Shown one piece after another: positions 23,901 through 34,600 of a stretch of 64,000 nucleotides of DNA. Source of the DNA: Isoetes taiwanensis (Eukaryota; Streptophyta; Lycopodiopsida; Isoetales; Isoetaceae); assembly GCA_021234155.1 (NCBI GenBank), contig JAJEKV010000091.1, forward strand, positions 434,001 through 498,000, given 5' to 3'. A model generated the notes under the pieces. That model ran no database searches. It was not told the DNA's origin and was given only the letters and a program-made list of their open reading frames with translations. Position numbers and translations under genes: made by a program. Each line of letters opens with the position of its first letter. The stretch's first letter is position 1.

Positions 23901-24494
23901 TCACTTTGCGTAGAGCCTCTGGCCGGTCCGGGAGTTGCTTTGCCATGTTAAGTCTTCACATATTTTGAAGGCCGTTCCTTTGAGATTAGGGCCACTCTTG
24001 AGCAGCTCCGTCCTTGCCGATTCATCACGGCATTTAACCAGTATATGTCGTGTTTTTCCCTCAAGTTTTCTTCCAGTCCTCCATGCATCCTGTATGACGT
24101 TTGTATCTGCTTTAAGCTCTTCTGCGCAGAAGTTTGATGCTACAGTTTTGGCATCTTCATCATCGATTTCTGGGATACCGATGAGTCTAACCCTTGTCAT
24201 TCTTTTCTGTTTTTCACGCTCTTCTGATAGGACTGATTGCACTTCTTGTTTAATATTATTTTCCGTCACTGTTATGGCCTGGGTATCTTGTTGCTTTTCC
24301 AGAATCTCTATTCTTGCAGTTAGTGCTTCTACTGTATCCTGCAACTGTGCAACTCGGTCCAGAAGAGTGCGAACCTGTATTACCTCCTCGTGTATAGCAT
24401 CTATCCTGCTGACAGATTTCATCAGGGATTCCCAGGCGACGGCCGTGATCTGGAACTCCTCATCATTTTGGGTCTTTTTCTTACTCGTACCCAT
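23901..24494 (-). CDS. LINE-1 ORF1-like RNA-binding protein
   Basis: An uninterrupted 197-residue frame starts with an ATG (MGTSKKK). It contains a coiled coil over about residues 25-95 (VRTLLDRVAQLQDTVEAL). A segment matching the RRM-like core of L1 ORF1p follows: RVRLIGIPEIDDEDAKTV, then VIQDAWRTGRKLEGKTRHI and ARTELLKSG. ORF1p trimerises and coats LINE RNA. It may be shortened at its C-terminus (ends RTGQRLYAK). It is the best-preserved LINE frame in the window, but its partner ORF2 is dead. Confidence 0.6.
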   Translation of the reverse strand: MGTSKKKTQNDEEFQITAVAWESLMKSVSRIDAIHEEVIQVRTLLDRVAQLQDTVEALTARIEILEKQQDTQAITVTENNIKQEVQSVLSEEREKQKRMTRVRLIGIPEIDDEDAKTVASNFCAEELKADTNVIQDAWRTGRKLEGKTRHILVKCRDESARTELLKSGPNLKGTAFKICEDLTWQSNSRTGQRLYAK

Positions 24495-24839
24495 CTCCGG
24501 CTGTCGCTTTAAATATAGCCTTTTCTTACTCGTACCCTATCACCACGTCCTGCATTGTCTTCAAGCATTGTCAGATCCTAATGCAGGTGCCTCTGCTGGG
24601 ATTCATTCTTTGGAGAGGGAGAAAGATATGGCATAGTATATGCTGAAGTCCCTCCTTGAAATGGAGGGTGGGCCAACAGATGAAACCATGGTACAAAAGG
24701 TGGCTGCACTAACTGCTGAGATTGCCAACAATGAGTCCCTCCTTGCAAAAGCCCAGCAGCACTTACAGAATGTCACCAGGCTGAGGGAGATGACCAAGAG
24801 AAATGATCAGCTGGTCAGCATCACTCCAATACCATTCCG

Positions 24840-25000
24840 ATTGCCAATTGGAGATGAGGAGAGATGCTCCATCTGTGGTCTTGCATTCCAGGATGATTAC
24901 ACCCTCAGCCTGCGTATGAAATGTGGACATCATTATCATGTGAGCTGCCTCAGTTTGCTCATGGAAAAAACATGCTGCCTCGAGTGCTCAGAGACTATTC
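24840..25000 (+). other. RING-type zinc finger in the cargo gene
   Basis: The segment from 24865 reads CSICGLAF, then KCGHHYHVSC, then CCLEC. This gives C-x2-C, C-x-H-x2-H-x2-C and a final C-x2-C, the ligand spacing of a RING-H2 finger with a slightly short last loop. It follows about 70 residues of predicted coiled coil (24640-24840). In host proteins RING fingers recruit E2 ubiquitin-conjugating enzymes. Activity here is only inferred, but all eight expected ligands are present, so this segment has not decayed at its key positions. Confidence 0.7.
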
Positions 25001-26282
25001 CTACAGGGTTAGTGCAGGAATTGGGGAAGCTTAATACAGTAAATCAGGAAGTGTTATATGCTGGAGCATCTCACAAAACCGAGAATAAGATGATTGATGT
25101 TGATGAGCATGTAGCCACAACTCTTGATAGCAACAGGAAAAGGAAACAAGTCAATACACCAAGAAGTAAAAGGACCCCAGGATCAGCTAAGCACAAGTCT
25201 ACAAGGGTGAAAACTCCACAGCCAAGACATGGAAAAAAAGGTACATGCCTGTTTTTAGGGTCTCAATTTGAATTGGCAACATTAGAAGATGCTGTAGACA
25301 TTGGACAGCAAATTACCAGCAGTCTGCAGCACACTGCAGCACCTGGCAGCACAGTGCTGAAGACACCAACCCATGCAGAATCTAAGGGGGATTCAAGTAG
25401 TACTGATAGTGCTACCAATTATCACATAGTTCCAAATTCTGCAGCTGCCTCTACAAAGGCCTCCTCTAACACGGTTGCTGCAGGGAAGGAGAACGATGGC
25501 GAAGATGTCGACAAGCAAGTTCATGCAGTCGTTTCCAAGGTCAACAAGTTGACACGGTCAAGGACGAGGAAGGTTGTGGAAGAAGAGAGTGAGGGTGAGT
25601 CGGAAGTTGATCTTGATGAAGACGTCCCTATAGAAGTAGCATTTGGAAAAAAAAATAAGGCTAATGTAATCTTTCCATATGTATTTCAGGCAGGCAAACC
25701 TTGATTGCTCAAGACAACCCTAAACCATCAGCCAAAAGGTTTTTGTTTTAACAATTAATATATTCTGTTTTATTTCACCTTGAATGTGCAAATTTTAGTT
25801 TGGATAATTCATTCAACTTAGGCTTGAGTAAAAACTTGTCTGTAGGAAAAGAAGGCAGCCAATGGTTATACTTAGTGAATCTGATGAAGAAGACAATATA
25901 GATAAAGGAGTGCCAGCACAACCTCTAACATACAAAAGGTGCCTGTTATCCTGTTATATTTCAGAATGTGTATTCTCTACAAATTTCAGTTGGTAATTGG
26001 AGCACATCCTTGCATGCAGGAGAACAAGGCAGGTTGTGAATGATGAAATGGAGGATAAAGCACGAAAGGCCACTGCAAGGGTTACTGATAGCCAAGAAAC
26101 ACCAATACATTGGGGGCAGGGAGATACTAATACAAATGTATCTGACTCAGCACTCTCCATCATCTGGTAGCAAAGCTAAAGCAGAGTCCAGCAGATCGCA
26201 GCAATGTCCAGCACGCTCGATAGCACTTCCCAGCACAGCATGGTAGCAGAGTCCAACACATGTCGCAGCACAGTCCAGCACA

Positions 26283-26897
26283 ATGCAGTACACATCGACA
26301 GTAGGTGCAAACGTTGAGGGATGGGAACCCAGACAGAAGTTGATGGTGCTTGACATAAATGGTGTACTGGCACAGACACAACAGAGGAGAATGGGTCACA
26401 AAATCTTGCCTCCACCTCTAACGAACCATGTTGTAAAAGAAACTGCAAGTAAGTACCTCATTTGCAGACCAGGGTATCATGAGTTTGTGGAGTGGGCACT
26501 GCAGAGGTTTGATATTGTGATCTGGAGTGCTTCTCTACTTCGGAATACAAGGGATATGGTGGATGCATTGTTCCCAGATTTGCGGACCAAATTCTTGAAG
26601 GTATATGGTCAAGATCAGTGCTATGCATGCGAGCATCCAACCAGCATAGCAAAGCAACTTTTTTTCAAGGAGTTGAAGGTTGTACTTGAGGATTTTCCTG
26701 AATATCATGGTATGATTTTCTTGGTAGATGACAGCCTACACAAAGGGTTTCTAAACCCTGCATGCACAACCGTTCCTGTTATGCCTTTCAAGGGGCAGCT
26801 TGAGGACAACTTTTTGCAAAAGTTTGTGTGTCCAGCATTGGATTACTTGTCTTCCTCATACAGTAGAAGAAACAATCTCACAGCTAGGCATCACTGA
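26283..26897 (+). pseudogene. FCP1/NIF-like HAD phosphatase domain
   Basis: The open segment holds HAD-superfamily landmarks in order. LMVLDINGVLAQT comes first (nucleophile Asp at about residue 24 of the segment; the second Asp of DxDx is Asn). Then come YHEFVEWALQRFDIVIWSAS, a FWDQ-equivalent YGQDQC, KELKVVLEDFPEY and FLVDDSLHKGFLNP. This is the arrangement of FCP1/SCP-type (NLI-interacting factor) domains that dephosphorylate Ser/Thr, classically on the RNA polymerase II CTD. A DxNG version is, from memory, common in a plant subfamily, so the Asn need not be a mutation. The stop at 26895 may be a late frameshift, as similar text continues in another frame to about 26990. Linkage to the RING part is by position only. 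Confidence 0.65.
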
Positions 26898-28649
26898 TGC
26901 ATGGTTGCAAAGGAGACAGTTGATGTGCTGGATTATTGTCTCAACAACTATCTTGTCTCAGCCAATTATATCCTCAATGCTCCAGAAGAGGTATAAAGGC
27001 AGTTGCTGGGCACCATTCCTGACGACTCTAACCACTCTGAAAACTTCAATGACTCATGAAAATACCATTGTACACTACCCTTTTGTAATATATATATATG
27101 ACTTACTTTATGTAATCTTGAGTATTGATTCCAAGTAATGTCTCTAATACAACATAAAAATTCCAGATAAAGGTCTTCAAAATTTAAGACAAAGGTCTTC
27201 AAAATTTAGATAAATACTGAAATGATGAAACAACTATGTCAAACTTCATATGGTAGACTGTCAAGGATCATCTGATGGATAGCCCCGTCAAGGGAAAACC
27301 TGTTGGTGTCGGGAATTTGATTCATCTCAAACTTGATTGCTGTGACATGATGACTGTATTGATACCTTTGTTTTGAAGCAGCTCCCAACTACCATCGGGT
27401 TGGATAGCATAGTATACACCAGCCAGCATATGTTCATCGACATTAAAGGTCTGACCCCAATTGTAGTGTACAATCTTGTCAAGAACATGCCTCGGCTTAA
27501 CGCACTTCACCACATAGAAGTCTGCATTCTCTTGATTGTCCTCCTCGGCTACAACTGCAAAGTTTGTCACCTTCCTCTATGTTTCCACTAAGCCACTCCC
27601 CATCACCTTCAAAAAATGCCTCGTCAATTTCATCATCAGGTGTTTCGCCAGTAGACTTCATAGGCTTTAGTGTCACATACTTCCAATTCTTCAACCTGTG
27701 CCTATTCACACAACATGACCAGTTTCCATTCAAACAATTACTACAGAAACAACTTAAACCTCTATGAGCCACCCTTGTGGTCGATTTGGACATGTATGTC
27801 CGGATGCTGTGTATTTCCTTGGTCCTTTCCACCCTGGCATAGTCCAGCCGGTCAGTCCTATCAACATCATCCTTTCCAATTAACCAGAAGTACCTGCAAA
27901 GAGACAGCAACAAGTATTGCGGCTCACAGGCAACATAATACAGCACTACTCACACACTGACCCCAATTTTTGGTCCACAGTTGTTTTTTTGTTGTACGGA
28001 AGTGTTGTTTTATGCCAAAAACAACACCAAAATGGCCCCAAAAGTCCACGTGGCCCGTTTATCCGGATTTGCACAAAGAGACAGTGGTTTTTTGGCAAAA
28101 AATTCCACGGTGGTTTTTCTGGCACTTTTTTGTTTTTTTGTCAACGTGTCCTTTTTTTCAGTGTTGTTTTTACCGAACTTTTTCGACGTGTGATTTTTTT
28201 CTTGACTGTTGTTTTTTTTAGGAGCCACGTGTTGTTTTTCCTTAAAATAAGACACGTAGATTTAAATATTGCTATACGTGAAAGACTAACTTACAACAAT
28301 GGTTTTTAAAAAAACCACATGTTATTTACAAAAGAATCGACCGCGTGTTATTGAAATCTATCTATTGTTTTTAGTGCTATTAAGTATTGTTTTTGTAAAA
28401 TAAGGACATGTAAAAGAGCATTATAATAACATATAGAAAAAACAAGGTGTTGTTTCTAATTGCCTTTTAGCTAATGAAATACTGACACGTAGTATACTTT
28501 TTAAATAAAAAAAAGTTATTTTAACTAATCGAATATTAACACGTGGCATATATTTTTAAATAAAGAATTACTATTATGACATATAGAAAAACCATTGATG
28601 TTTCTAACATATCTTCTAACCAATCAAATATTGCCACATGGCATAGATT

Positions 28650-30560
28650 AAAATAATAATATATACTACAATTTAAAAATCAATATGATTGTATTTAAAA
28701 TAAGAAAGCTTGTGGGAATCTAGTGGATCATTAAGTTTAACTGCTTCTTTGATAAATCATTATATGCAAATAAATACATGCCATTAAAACCATTGGAAGG
28801 AAAAGATGTTCATAATTTACAGCAGATAATTTACAGCAGAATCGAGAATTGGAAAAGAAAAATACTGATAAAAAATTGTAGACTAAAACCATGAAGTTGG
28901 ATATATTTTTTTCGTAAAGGCAAGTATTTGCTTAATACAATGCAGACTGCAACTAGTCTGATATTAGATTCAAATGAATCAATTTGGAACTACCTCTTCC
29001 ACATACTCCACTCTTATATCAAGATACAAAATTTGAATTTGAGAACAGACAATTTCACCTGGTCATGTAGTGAGGAATCTCCTGCTTGCCATAGTTTGGT
29101 TTGCGATGATCGATACCCCTTCTTCTTAGAAGGTTACGCAAAATCTACGATTCGAATCAACCGACAAACTTCATGCGGCAAAACCGCCCTTTAGGCCTTT
29201 CGAAATTGTTCTCAAACTTTGCAAAGTCGCCCCTATTGCACTGTTTGCTTGCCACCGGTAGGATCGCCTCCTGCTTGAATTAACCCTCGCCATGGCAACC
29301 TCCTTGCCTCCTCATCTGCGATGCAAAATGCTTTAGCATGCCCTAAAACAAGATGCTCGGTCCGAAAAACCTACGTCTTTGGTGACTTCATTCGATTTCC
29401 ATCTCTCAAGATTTCGTGAAGAACACAACAGATTGGGCTATTGTTGTGATCGGGGAGGATGTGATTCCTTCGCAACAAGAACCGCATGCAAACCGTATGA
29501 TCATCCGTTCTTCTTCAATGCTAAATCGCCACGCTTTATATCCGAACAAAGATAATTTGTCCACCGGTTATAAAAAGAAAACAAGAAGAACAAAGAAGAA
29601 AAGTAAAGAGTTAGAAGTAAAACCTAGCCCCCGCCCTTGCAAATCCGGCCAGCCTTGCCCTTGCAAATCCAGCCCCCGCCAAAATTAAAAATCGAAAAGC
29701 AACAAAACAAAAACGTAAAAAGTGTAACCCGCTAGCAAAGAATCGGGGACTACTGAAGGATCCTCGGATCCGCTTGTCATGCCGATGATGACGCCCTTGA
29801 CTCTCTTTCTCGATCCCAAGATTTGTAATGGGAACACCGGATTTGCCATATCCAAGAAGGAAAAGAAGGAAAATAGCCCAAGGAAAAGAAGGCTTGAAGG
29901 AAAAAAGAGGTTTCCATAGCCTAAGGAGCGATGTTAGCACATGCCGATCTCTTTGTGATCCTGGATTTGTAATGAGGACGCTGGATTTGCCATATCCAAG
30001 AACAAGCAAGGCCACTAAGGCCAGCCCTTGCCCTTGCCCTCGCCATCGCCATCGCCATCACTAAGGAAAAGAAGGTCGCCATAGCCGGAAGGAAAAGAGG
30101 TCGCCATAGCCGGGAAGGAAGGATAAGGCCGGAAGGAAAGGTGCGCGCACGACCCAAAGCGGGAAGGTCGACAACCAATAGGATGATACTACGAGGATCA
30201 CAATCCAAACCGCTTCATCGGCGCCAAATCTCGTCCCCGCTTCATCTCGGCAAAAAAAAACCTATACTACAATTTATTTTCGACGTTGTAGTTAGGTATA
30301 ATGACCCCCAATGAATATTAGTTGGGGACATTTTCCACTTTGGGGAGGGGTCTTCCTTCAACATAGCATCCACCGCCATAGCTTCCACCTTCATAGCTCC
30401 GGTGCCGTCTATACACCCTTCGATGTTGCCATAGCTTGGCGACATATAGAAAGGCAGGCCAAACAGGCGTTGTCGCCCGCCAGAGCTCTGTTTTGAATAA
30501 AGTCCGTCCACCATAGCCAGAGCTTGGGATTAAACAGCGTCCGTCGCGAAGGGTATTTCT
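28650..30560. other. Non-coding or decayed DNA inside element C
   Basis: I see no convincing gene. Short duplications occur: a GGATTTGCCATATCCAAGAA unit at about 29840 and about 29985, CCTTGCAAATCC units near 29635-29690, and CATCGC/TCGCCATAGCCGG runs at about 30040-30115. The style of the text resembles the decayed minus-strand gene of element A. A relationship is possible but not shown. Confidence 0.3.
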
Positions 30561-30599
30561 TGCAATCTCCATGAAATGAGTGGAGAAAATTGAAATTTG

Positions 30600-31070
30600 C
30601 GAAAGTTGACATGCACATGATGATGTGGCATGCCATTGGTGATATGTCATACCAAGCAAGCAAGATAAACTTCTGACTAGGCCAAAAATATAAAAATGTG
30701 CAACTTTGGTTTCCCATGGGGTGATGTGGCAAATTTTTATGGCAAGATATGGGTGATGTGGACATGATGATGACTATGCAAGCTTTTGGGCATGTTTGTC
30801 TCCGTCTCGATGCAAAAAATGTAGGGTTCACATTATGGGATGCTTCCCTTGCCACAAGTGGTTAGGATTTTACAGCGCATGAACAAATAGCATGGAAAAG
30901 ATGATGTGGCACTCTAAGTGTGATATGGCATGCCAAGTAAGCAATTTCAAGTTTTTGACTAGGCCAAAAATGAAAAGATATCGAACTTTTCATTTGATGA
31001 TGTTGGCAAATTTTGGGTGACATGGCAAGATGGTGGTGACGTGGACATTTAATAGAATGAAATTCCATTT
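30600..31070. repeat. ATGATGTGGCA-type diverged repeats
   Basis: Two related blocks (about 30600-30790 and 30890-31055) share GATGATGTGGCA, TGACTAGGCCAAAAAT and TGATGTGGCAAATTTT words. An inverted relative lies at about 36715-36850 beside the right satellite array. 31070-31320 holds nothing recognisable. Confidence 0.5.
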
Positions 31071-31322
31071 TCCCTGTTGTGGTTACATGGACGACTCGTG
31101 AACAGTGGGTTGTTGAATCTCGTGAGTCCAGATTGAGGGCTTCTAATTCCGCAACATTTCAAACAGACTAGAAGGTTATGTACATGTCCAATAATACAGG
31201 CGCCTACACAAGGCAAACTTGTGGACCATGATATATGATCAATCCTTGGTCCTTTGTACTTCTAGAAATATTCTCTAGATAACCATTGAAACATTCTTTA
31301 CAAAGTCAAGTCTACAAACCCA

Positions 31323-32085
31323 TAATGCTCAACATGCCAATATGGCTCAAAACACGCCACCTAAGCTCCAACATGCCACCTAGGCTTCAACATGACAAGG
31401 TGGCTCAACCATGCCACGTGGGCTCCAACGTGCCAAGGTGTCTCAAACATGCCACCTAGGCTCCATCATTCCAAGGGTGCTCAAACATGCCACCTAGGCT
31501 TTAACATGCCAAGGTGGCTCAAACATGCCACCTAGGCTCCAACATGCCAAGGTGGCTCAACCATGCCATGTGGGCTCCAACGTGCCAAGGTGGCTCAAAC
31601 ATGCCACCTAGGCTCCAACGTGCCAAGGTGGCTCAAACAAGCCACCTGGGCTCCACCATGCCACGTGGGCTCCACCATGCCAAGGTGGCTCAAACATGCC
31701 ATGTGGGCTCCAACATGCCACCTAGGCTCCAACATGCCAAGGTGGCTCAATCATGCCATGCATGAGGCTCAAACATGCCACCTAGGATCCAACATGCCAA
31801 GGTGGCTCAAACATGCCATGTGGGCTCCATCGTGCCACCTAGACTCCAACATGAGGCTCAAACATGCCATGTGGGCTCCAACATGCTACTTAAGCTCCAA
31901 CATGCCAAGGTGGCTCAAACATGCCACCAAGGTGGCTCCAACATGCCAAGGTGATGCCACCTAGGCACGAACATTCCGCCTAGGCTCAAACATGCCAAGG
32001 TGGCTCCAACATGCCACCTAGGCTCCAACATGCCACCTAGGCTCCAACATGCCAAGGTGGCTCAAACATGCCATGTGGGCATGAT
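31323..32085 (+). repeat. 19-bp satellite array, left (forward)
   Basis: About 40 tandem units alternate between CATGCCACCTAGGCTCCAA and CATGCCAAGGTGGCTCAAA, with CATGTGGGCTCCAA variants. The two unit types make a 38-bp higher-order step. Long open frames within the array follow from the repeat periodicity (three units are 57 bases) and are not evidence of a protein. Confidence 0.9.
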
Positions 32086-32134
32086 GACTAGGACTTCATG
32101 CAAGAAATATAATAACCTTTGGAATTTTTGGTAG

Positions 32135-33790
32135 AGGCGTTTTGTCGTTCGGGCAGTACAAAGGCTCCGGAATGGAGATTCGACTTCGCCATGCCATCCG
32201 GAACGGCGAAATTACCCTAGGGACCAAGTTACACGGGCATTTTTTGCAACGAAATAAACACGAACCCTCTACATGGCAGTATTCTGCAGCCACGTCTTAG
32301 ACCAATTGACTACGAACATGTTGGATATGAGCTACTTTGGCGCTTGTTGGAAAAGGGGCAGTCTTCTGCCCACGAAACTTGGTCTCCAGGGTAATGTCAA
32401 CGTTTTGAGTCCATTGGCAGAGTCAGTTCACAGTTCTGAAGTGGAAAAGTTGCCCGTCCGTGGCCACGGTTCTTCCAGAGAGGACCTTTGAGGCGAACTG
32501 CTTCCGGAAGGTTTTAAAGGTCCGTCTTCTGGCGTCAACACCCTCCCTCTACGTGATGACATTATGCAAGATCCTGGTCGAATCTGACTAGGATATAGCC
32601 TCCGAAACGTAAACCCTGTGTGTTGCTAGGTTATTGAAGGGTTTACGTTATGGGGGTCGATGTGGTGGGTGGAGTCATACGAGAACCCAATAACTACTAG
32701 CATGTGTATCTGAGGCGTAAGAAAAGCAGGAGAGCACCCCAGAATGCACAAGAAATCATCCACACAAGATACCAGAAGAAGGCAGCACCAAAACCGAAGG
32801 AAGGACGTCAGATGCAATCACATCCACGCAACACACTCGACTGAAGTGAACCCACAAACCAAGAAGCCTATGCACGGACAGAGAGGAACATCAGACACCA
32901 AGCAGGCATCCATGCAACACACCGAGCATAGCGGACAGAGGGGAGGGGAGAGACAGCACCACTCGGGAGAGGGTTACAAGAAGGCATGACAATCCAAGCT
33001 CTACCACCTCACACGGGTTCCTAAAGCATCCAAACAAACCAAACCTCAGATGCTAGAAGGGCGAAGAATATAATCATACTCTCCACCAAATCGAACCCCA
33101 ATGGTCCCTATGCTCCTCCCCCGCAGGGGGAAGAGCTGGAGAGGAGGGACCCACCCCTAAAGGGCTAGAAGACCAAGCCCCAACCAAAGGTTGAGGCCAC
33201 TAGCCCCCAACCTCCCTTAAGGAGGGAAGGGGGACTCATGAAAGGGCAATCTAGCAGAGCCAGAATCTGACTAGGATGTAGCCAGGTCGGAGTTTTAGTC
33301 GGTTTATGTTTCGGAGGCTACATCCTAGTCAGATTCGACCAGGATCTTGCACAATGTCATCACGTAGAGGGAGGGTGTTGACGCCAGAAGACGGACCTTT
33401 AAAACCTTCCGGAAGCAGTTCGCCTCAAAGGTCCTCTCTGGAAGAACCGTGGCCACGGACGGGCAACTTTCCCACTCCAGAACTGTGAACTGACTCTGCC
33501 AATGGACTCAAAACGTTGACATTACCCTGGAGACCAAGTTTCGTGGGCAGAAGACTGCCCCTTTTCCAACAAGCGCCAAAGTAGCTCATATCCAACATGT
33601 TCGTAGTCAATTGGTCTAAGAGGTGGCTACAGAATACTGCCATGTAGAGGGTTCGTGTTTTTTTCGTTGCAAAAAATGACTGTGTAACTTGGTCCCTAGG
33701 GTAATTTTGTCGTTCCGGATGGCATGGCGAAGTCGAATTATCATTCCGGAGCCTTTGTACTGCCCGAACGACAAAACACTTGGGTGTCTA
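32135..33790. repeat. R1 copies in inverted orientation with 0.6-kb loop
   Basis: 32135-32650 is R1 in plus orientation. 33265-33790 is nearly its reverse complement, sharing for example GACCAATTGACTACGAACATG and TTGCCCGTCCGTGGCCACGG on opposite strands. The loop, 32651-33264, has no recognisable gene. Similarity between the arms looks very high, which suggests recent formation or gene conversion. Confidence 0.8.
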
Positions 33791-33794
33791 CACG

Positions 33795-34600
33795 GTCGAC
33801 CGCAGGGGGATTCGACCCCATCTCCGGGCATGGTCCCCAGAGCATACACAGAGAACTCCATGCAAAGTTTCGGATGTGTGAGTCTCCGTCTTGACGCTCG
33901 AGATGTAAACCCTAGCAAACCCTAGGGTTTGATAGGGTTTACATTCTGGGGATGCTCCGATGACCCAGAGGGCCCAGGATCTGACGTGGAATACCCGTGC
34001 TGGATTACCCTAATGGCACTGGGAGACAGAGCCAAATTTCCCGGTGCAGCATACCTTTCGGAGACTCCCCTTCACAAGCCCCTTTCCAGTGAAGGGGAGT
34101 CTAGAAAAGCATGCTGCGCAGGGGGATTCGACCCCATCTCCGGGCATGGTCCCCAGAGCATACACAGAGAACTCCATGCAAAGTTTCGGATGTGTGAGTC
34201 TCCGTCTTGACGCTCGAGATGTAAACCCTAGCAAACCCTAGGGTTTGATAGGGTTTACATTCTCGATGTCCGGCGACCCGTAGGGCCCGTGATCCGACGT
34301 GGAATACCCGTCTTTGGATTACCCTCATGGCACCGGGAGACAGAGCCAAATTTCCCCGGCAAGATACCTTTTGAGACTCCCTTCACAAGCCCCTTTCCAA
34401 AGAAGGGGAGTTCGAAAGCATGTCTCTTGGGGGATTTGACCCCATCTCCGGCATGGTCCCCGAGAGCATACACACAGAGAACTCCATGCAAAGTTTCGGA
34501 TGTGTTAGTCTCCGTCTTGACGCTCGAGATGTAAACCCTACCAAACCCTAGGGTTTGGTAGGATTTACATTCTGGGGATGCTCCTCTGATCAAGAGGGTC
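33795..34600. repeat. About 312-bp tandem repeat with AAACCCTA palindromes
   Basis: About 2.6 units of 310-316 bp. Each contains a 38-bp near-perfect palindrome built from AAACCCTA/TAGGGTTT at 33905-33942, 34221-34258 and 34531-34568. Other shared landmarks are GACCCCATCTCCGG and GACGCTCGAGATG. Confidence 0.85.

Larger units (their letters stand above)
20515..24540 (-). mobile_element. L1-like LINE inserted in element B
   Basis: Read on the minus strand, the order is ORF1, endonuclease, RT and zinc-binding C-terminus, then a 3' tail of (ATT)n at about 20497-20512. The 3' end contains GGCCTTCTTAGGCCC, close to the GGGCCTCATGGCC near the end of the second LINE (53945-53957), so they are related. 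It interrupts the cargo gene between its two coiled-coil parts. Little 5' sequence precedes ORF1 (24495-24540), so it is probably 5'-truncated. I could not identify a target duplication. TTTCTTACTCGTACCC is duplicated at its 5' edge. Confidence 0.8.
19566..26897 (+). pseudogene. Element B cargo gene: coiled coil, RING, FCP1-like
   Basis: Exon-like pieces run in order on the plus strand. The first is 19566-19682 with a GTAAGC donor. The second, from an acceptor at 19757, is 19758-20513, an unrecognised N-terminal domain with a Ser/Pro-rich linker and a heptad-rich region. After the LINE, it continues through 24545-25704 (coiled coil, then RING). Small Lys/Asp-rich exons follow near 25700-25730, 25850-25925 and 26020-26165. 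The last part is a phosphatase-like domain at 26283-26897. Defects: an in-frame TAG at 24637 just before YMLKSLLEMEGG, no good ATG seen for the first exon, the LINE insertion, and stops near 26170-26260. The RING suggests ubiquitin-ligase or protein-binding activity and the FCP1-like part resembles CTD-type phosphatases. Whether the halves were one protein or two adjacent genes is not settled. The gene lies wholly inside the TIRs, so it is cargo or an accessory gene. Confidence 0.6.

Noticed and set aside
23935-24636. 233-codon plus-strand frame opposite the LINE ORF1
   Set aside because: It is antisense to a recognisable ORF1. Only its last 20 or so codons coincide with the element B cargo gene.
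31514-31964. Open frames of up to 133 codons in the 19-bp array (and 36856-38030 minus)
   Set aside because: The 19-bp unit has few stops and a 57-base three-unit period, so open frames follow automatically. All start in repeat DNA and there is no other coding sign.
33905-34568. Interstitial telomere tract
   Set aside because: The AAACCCTA words occur as single palindromes in a 312-bp repeat, not as a run of tandem telomere repeats.
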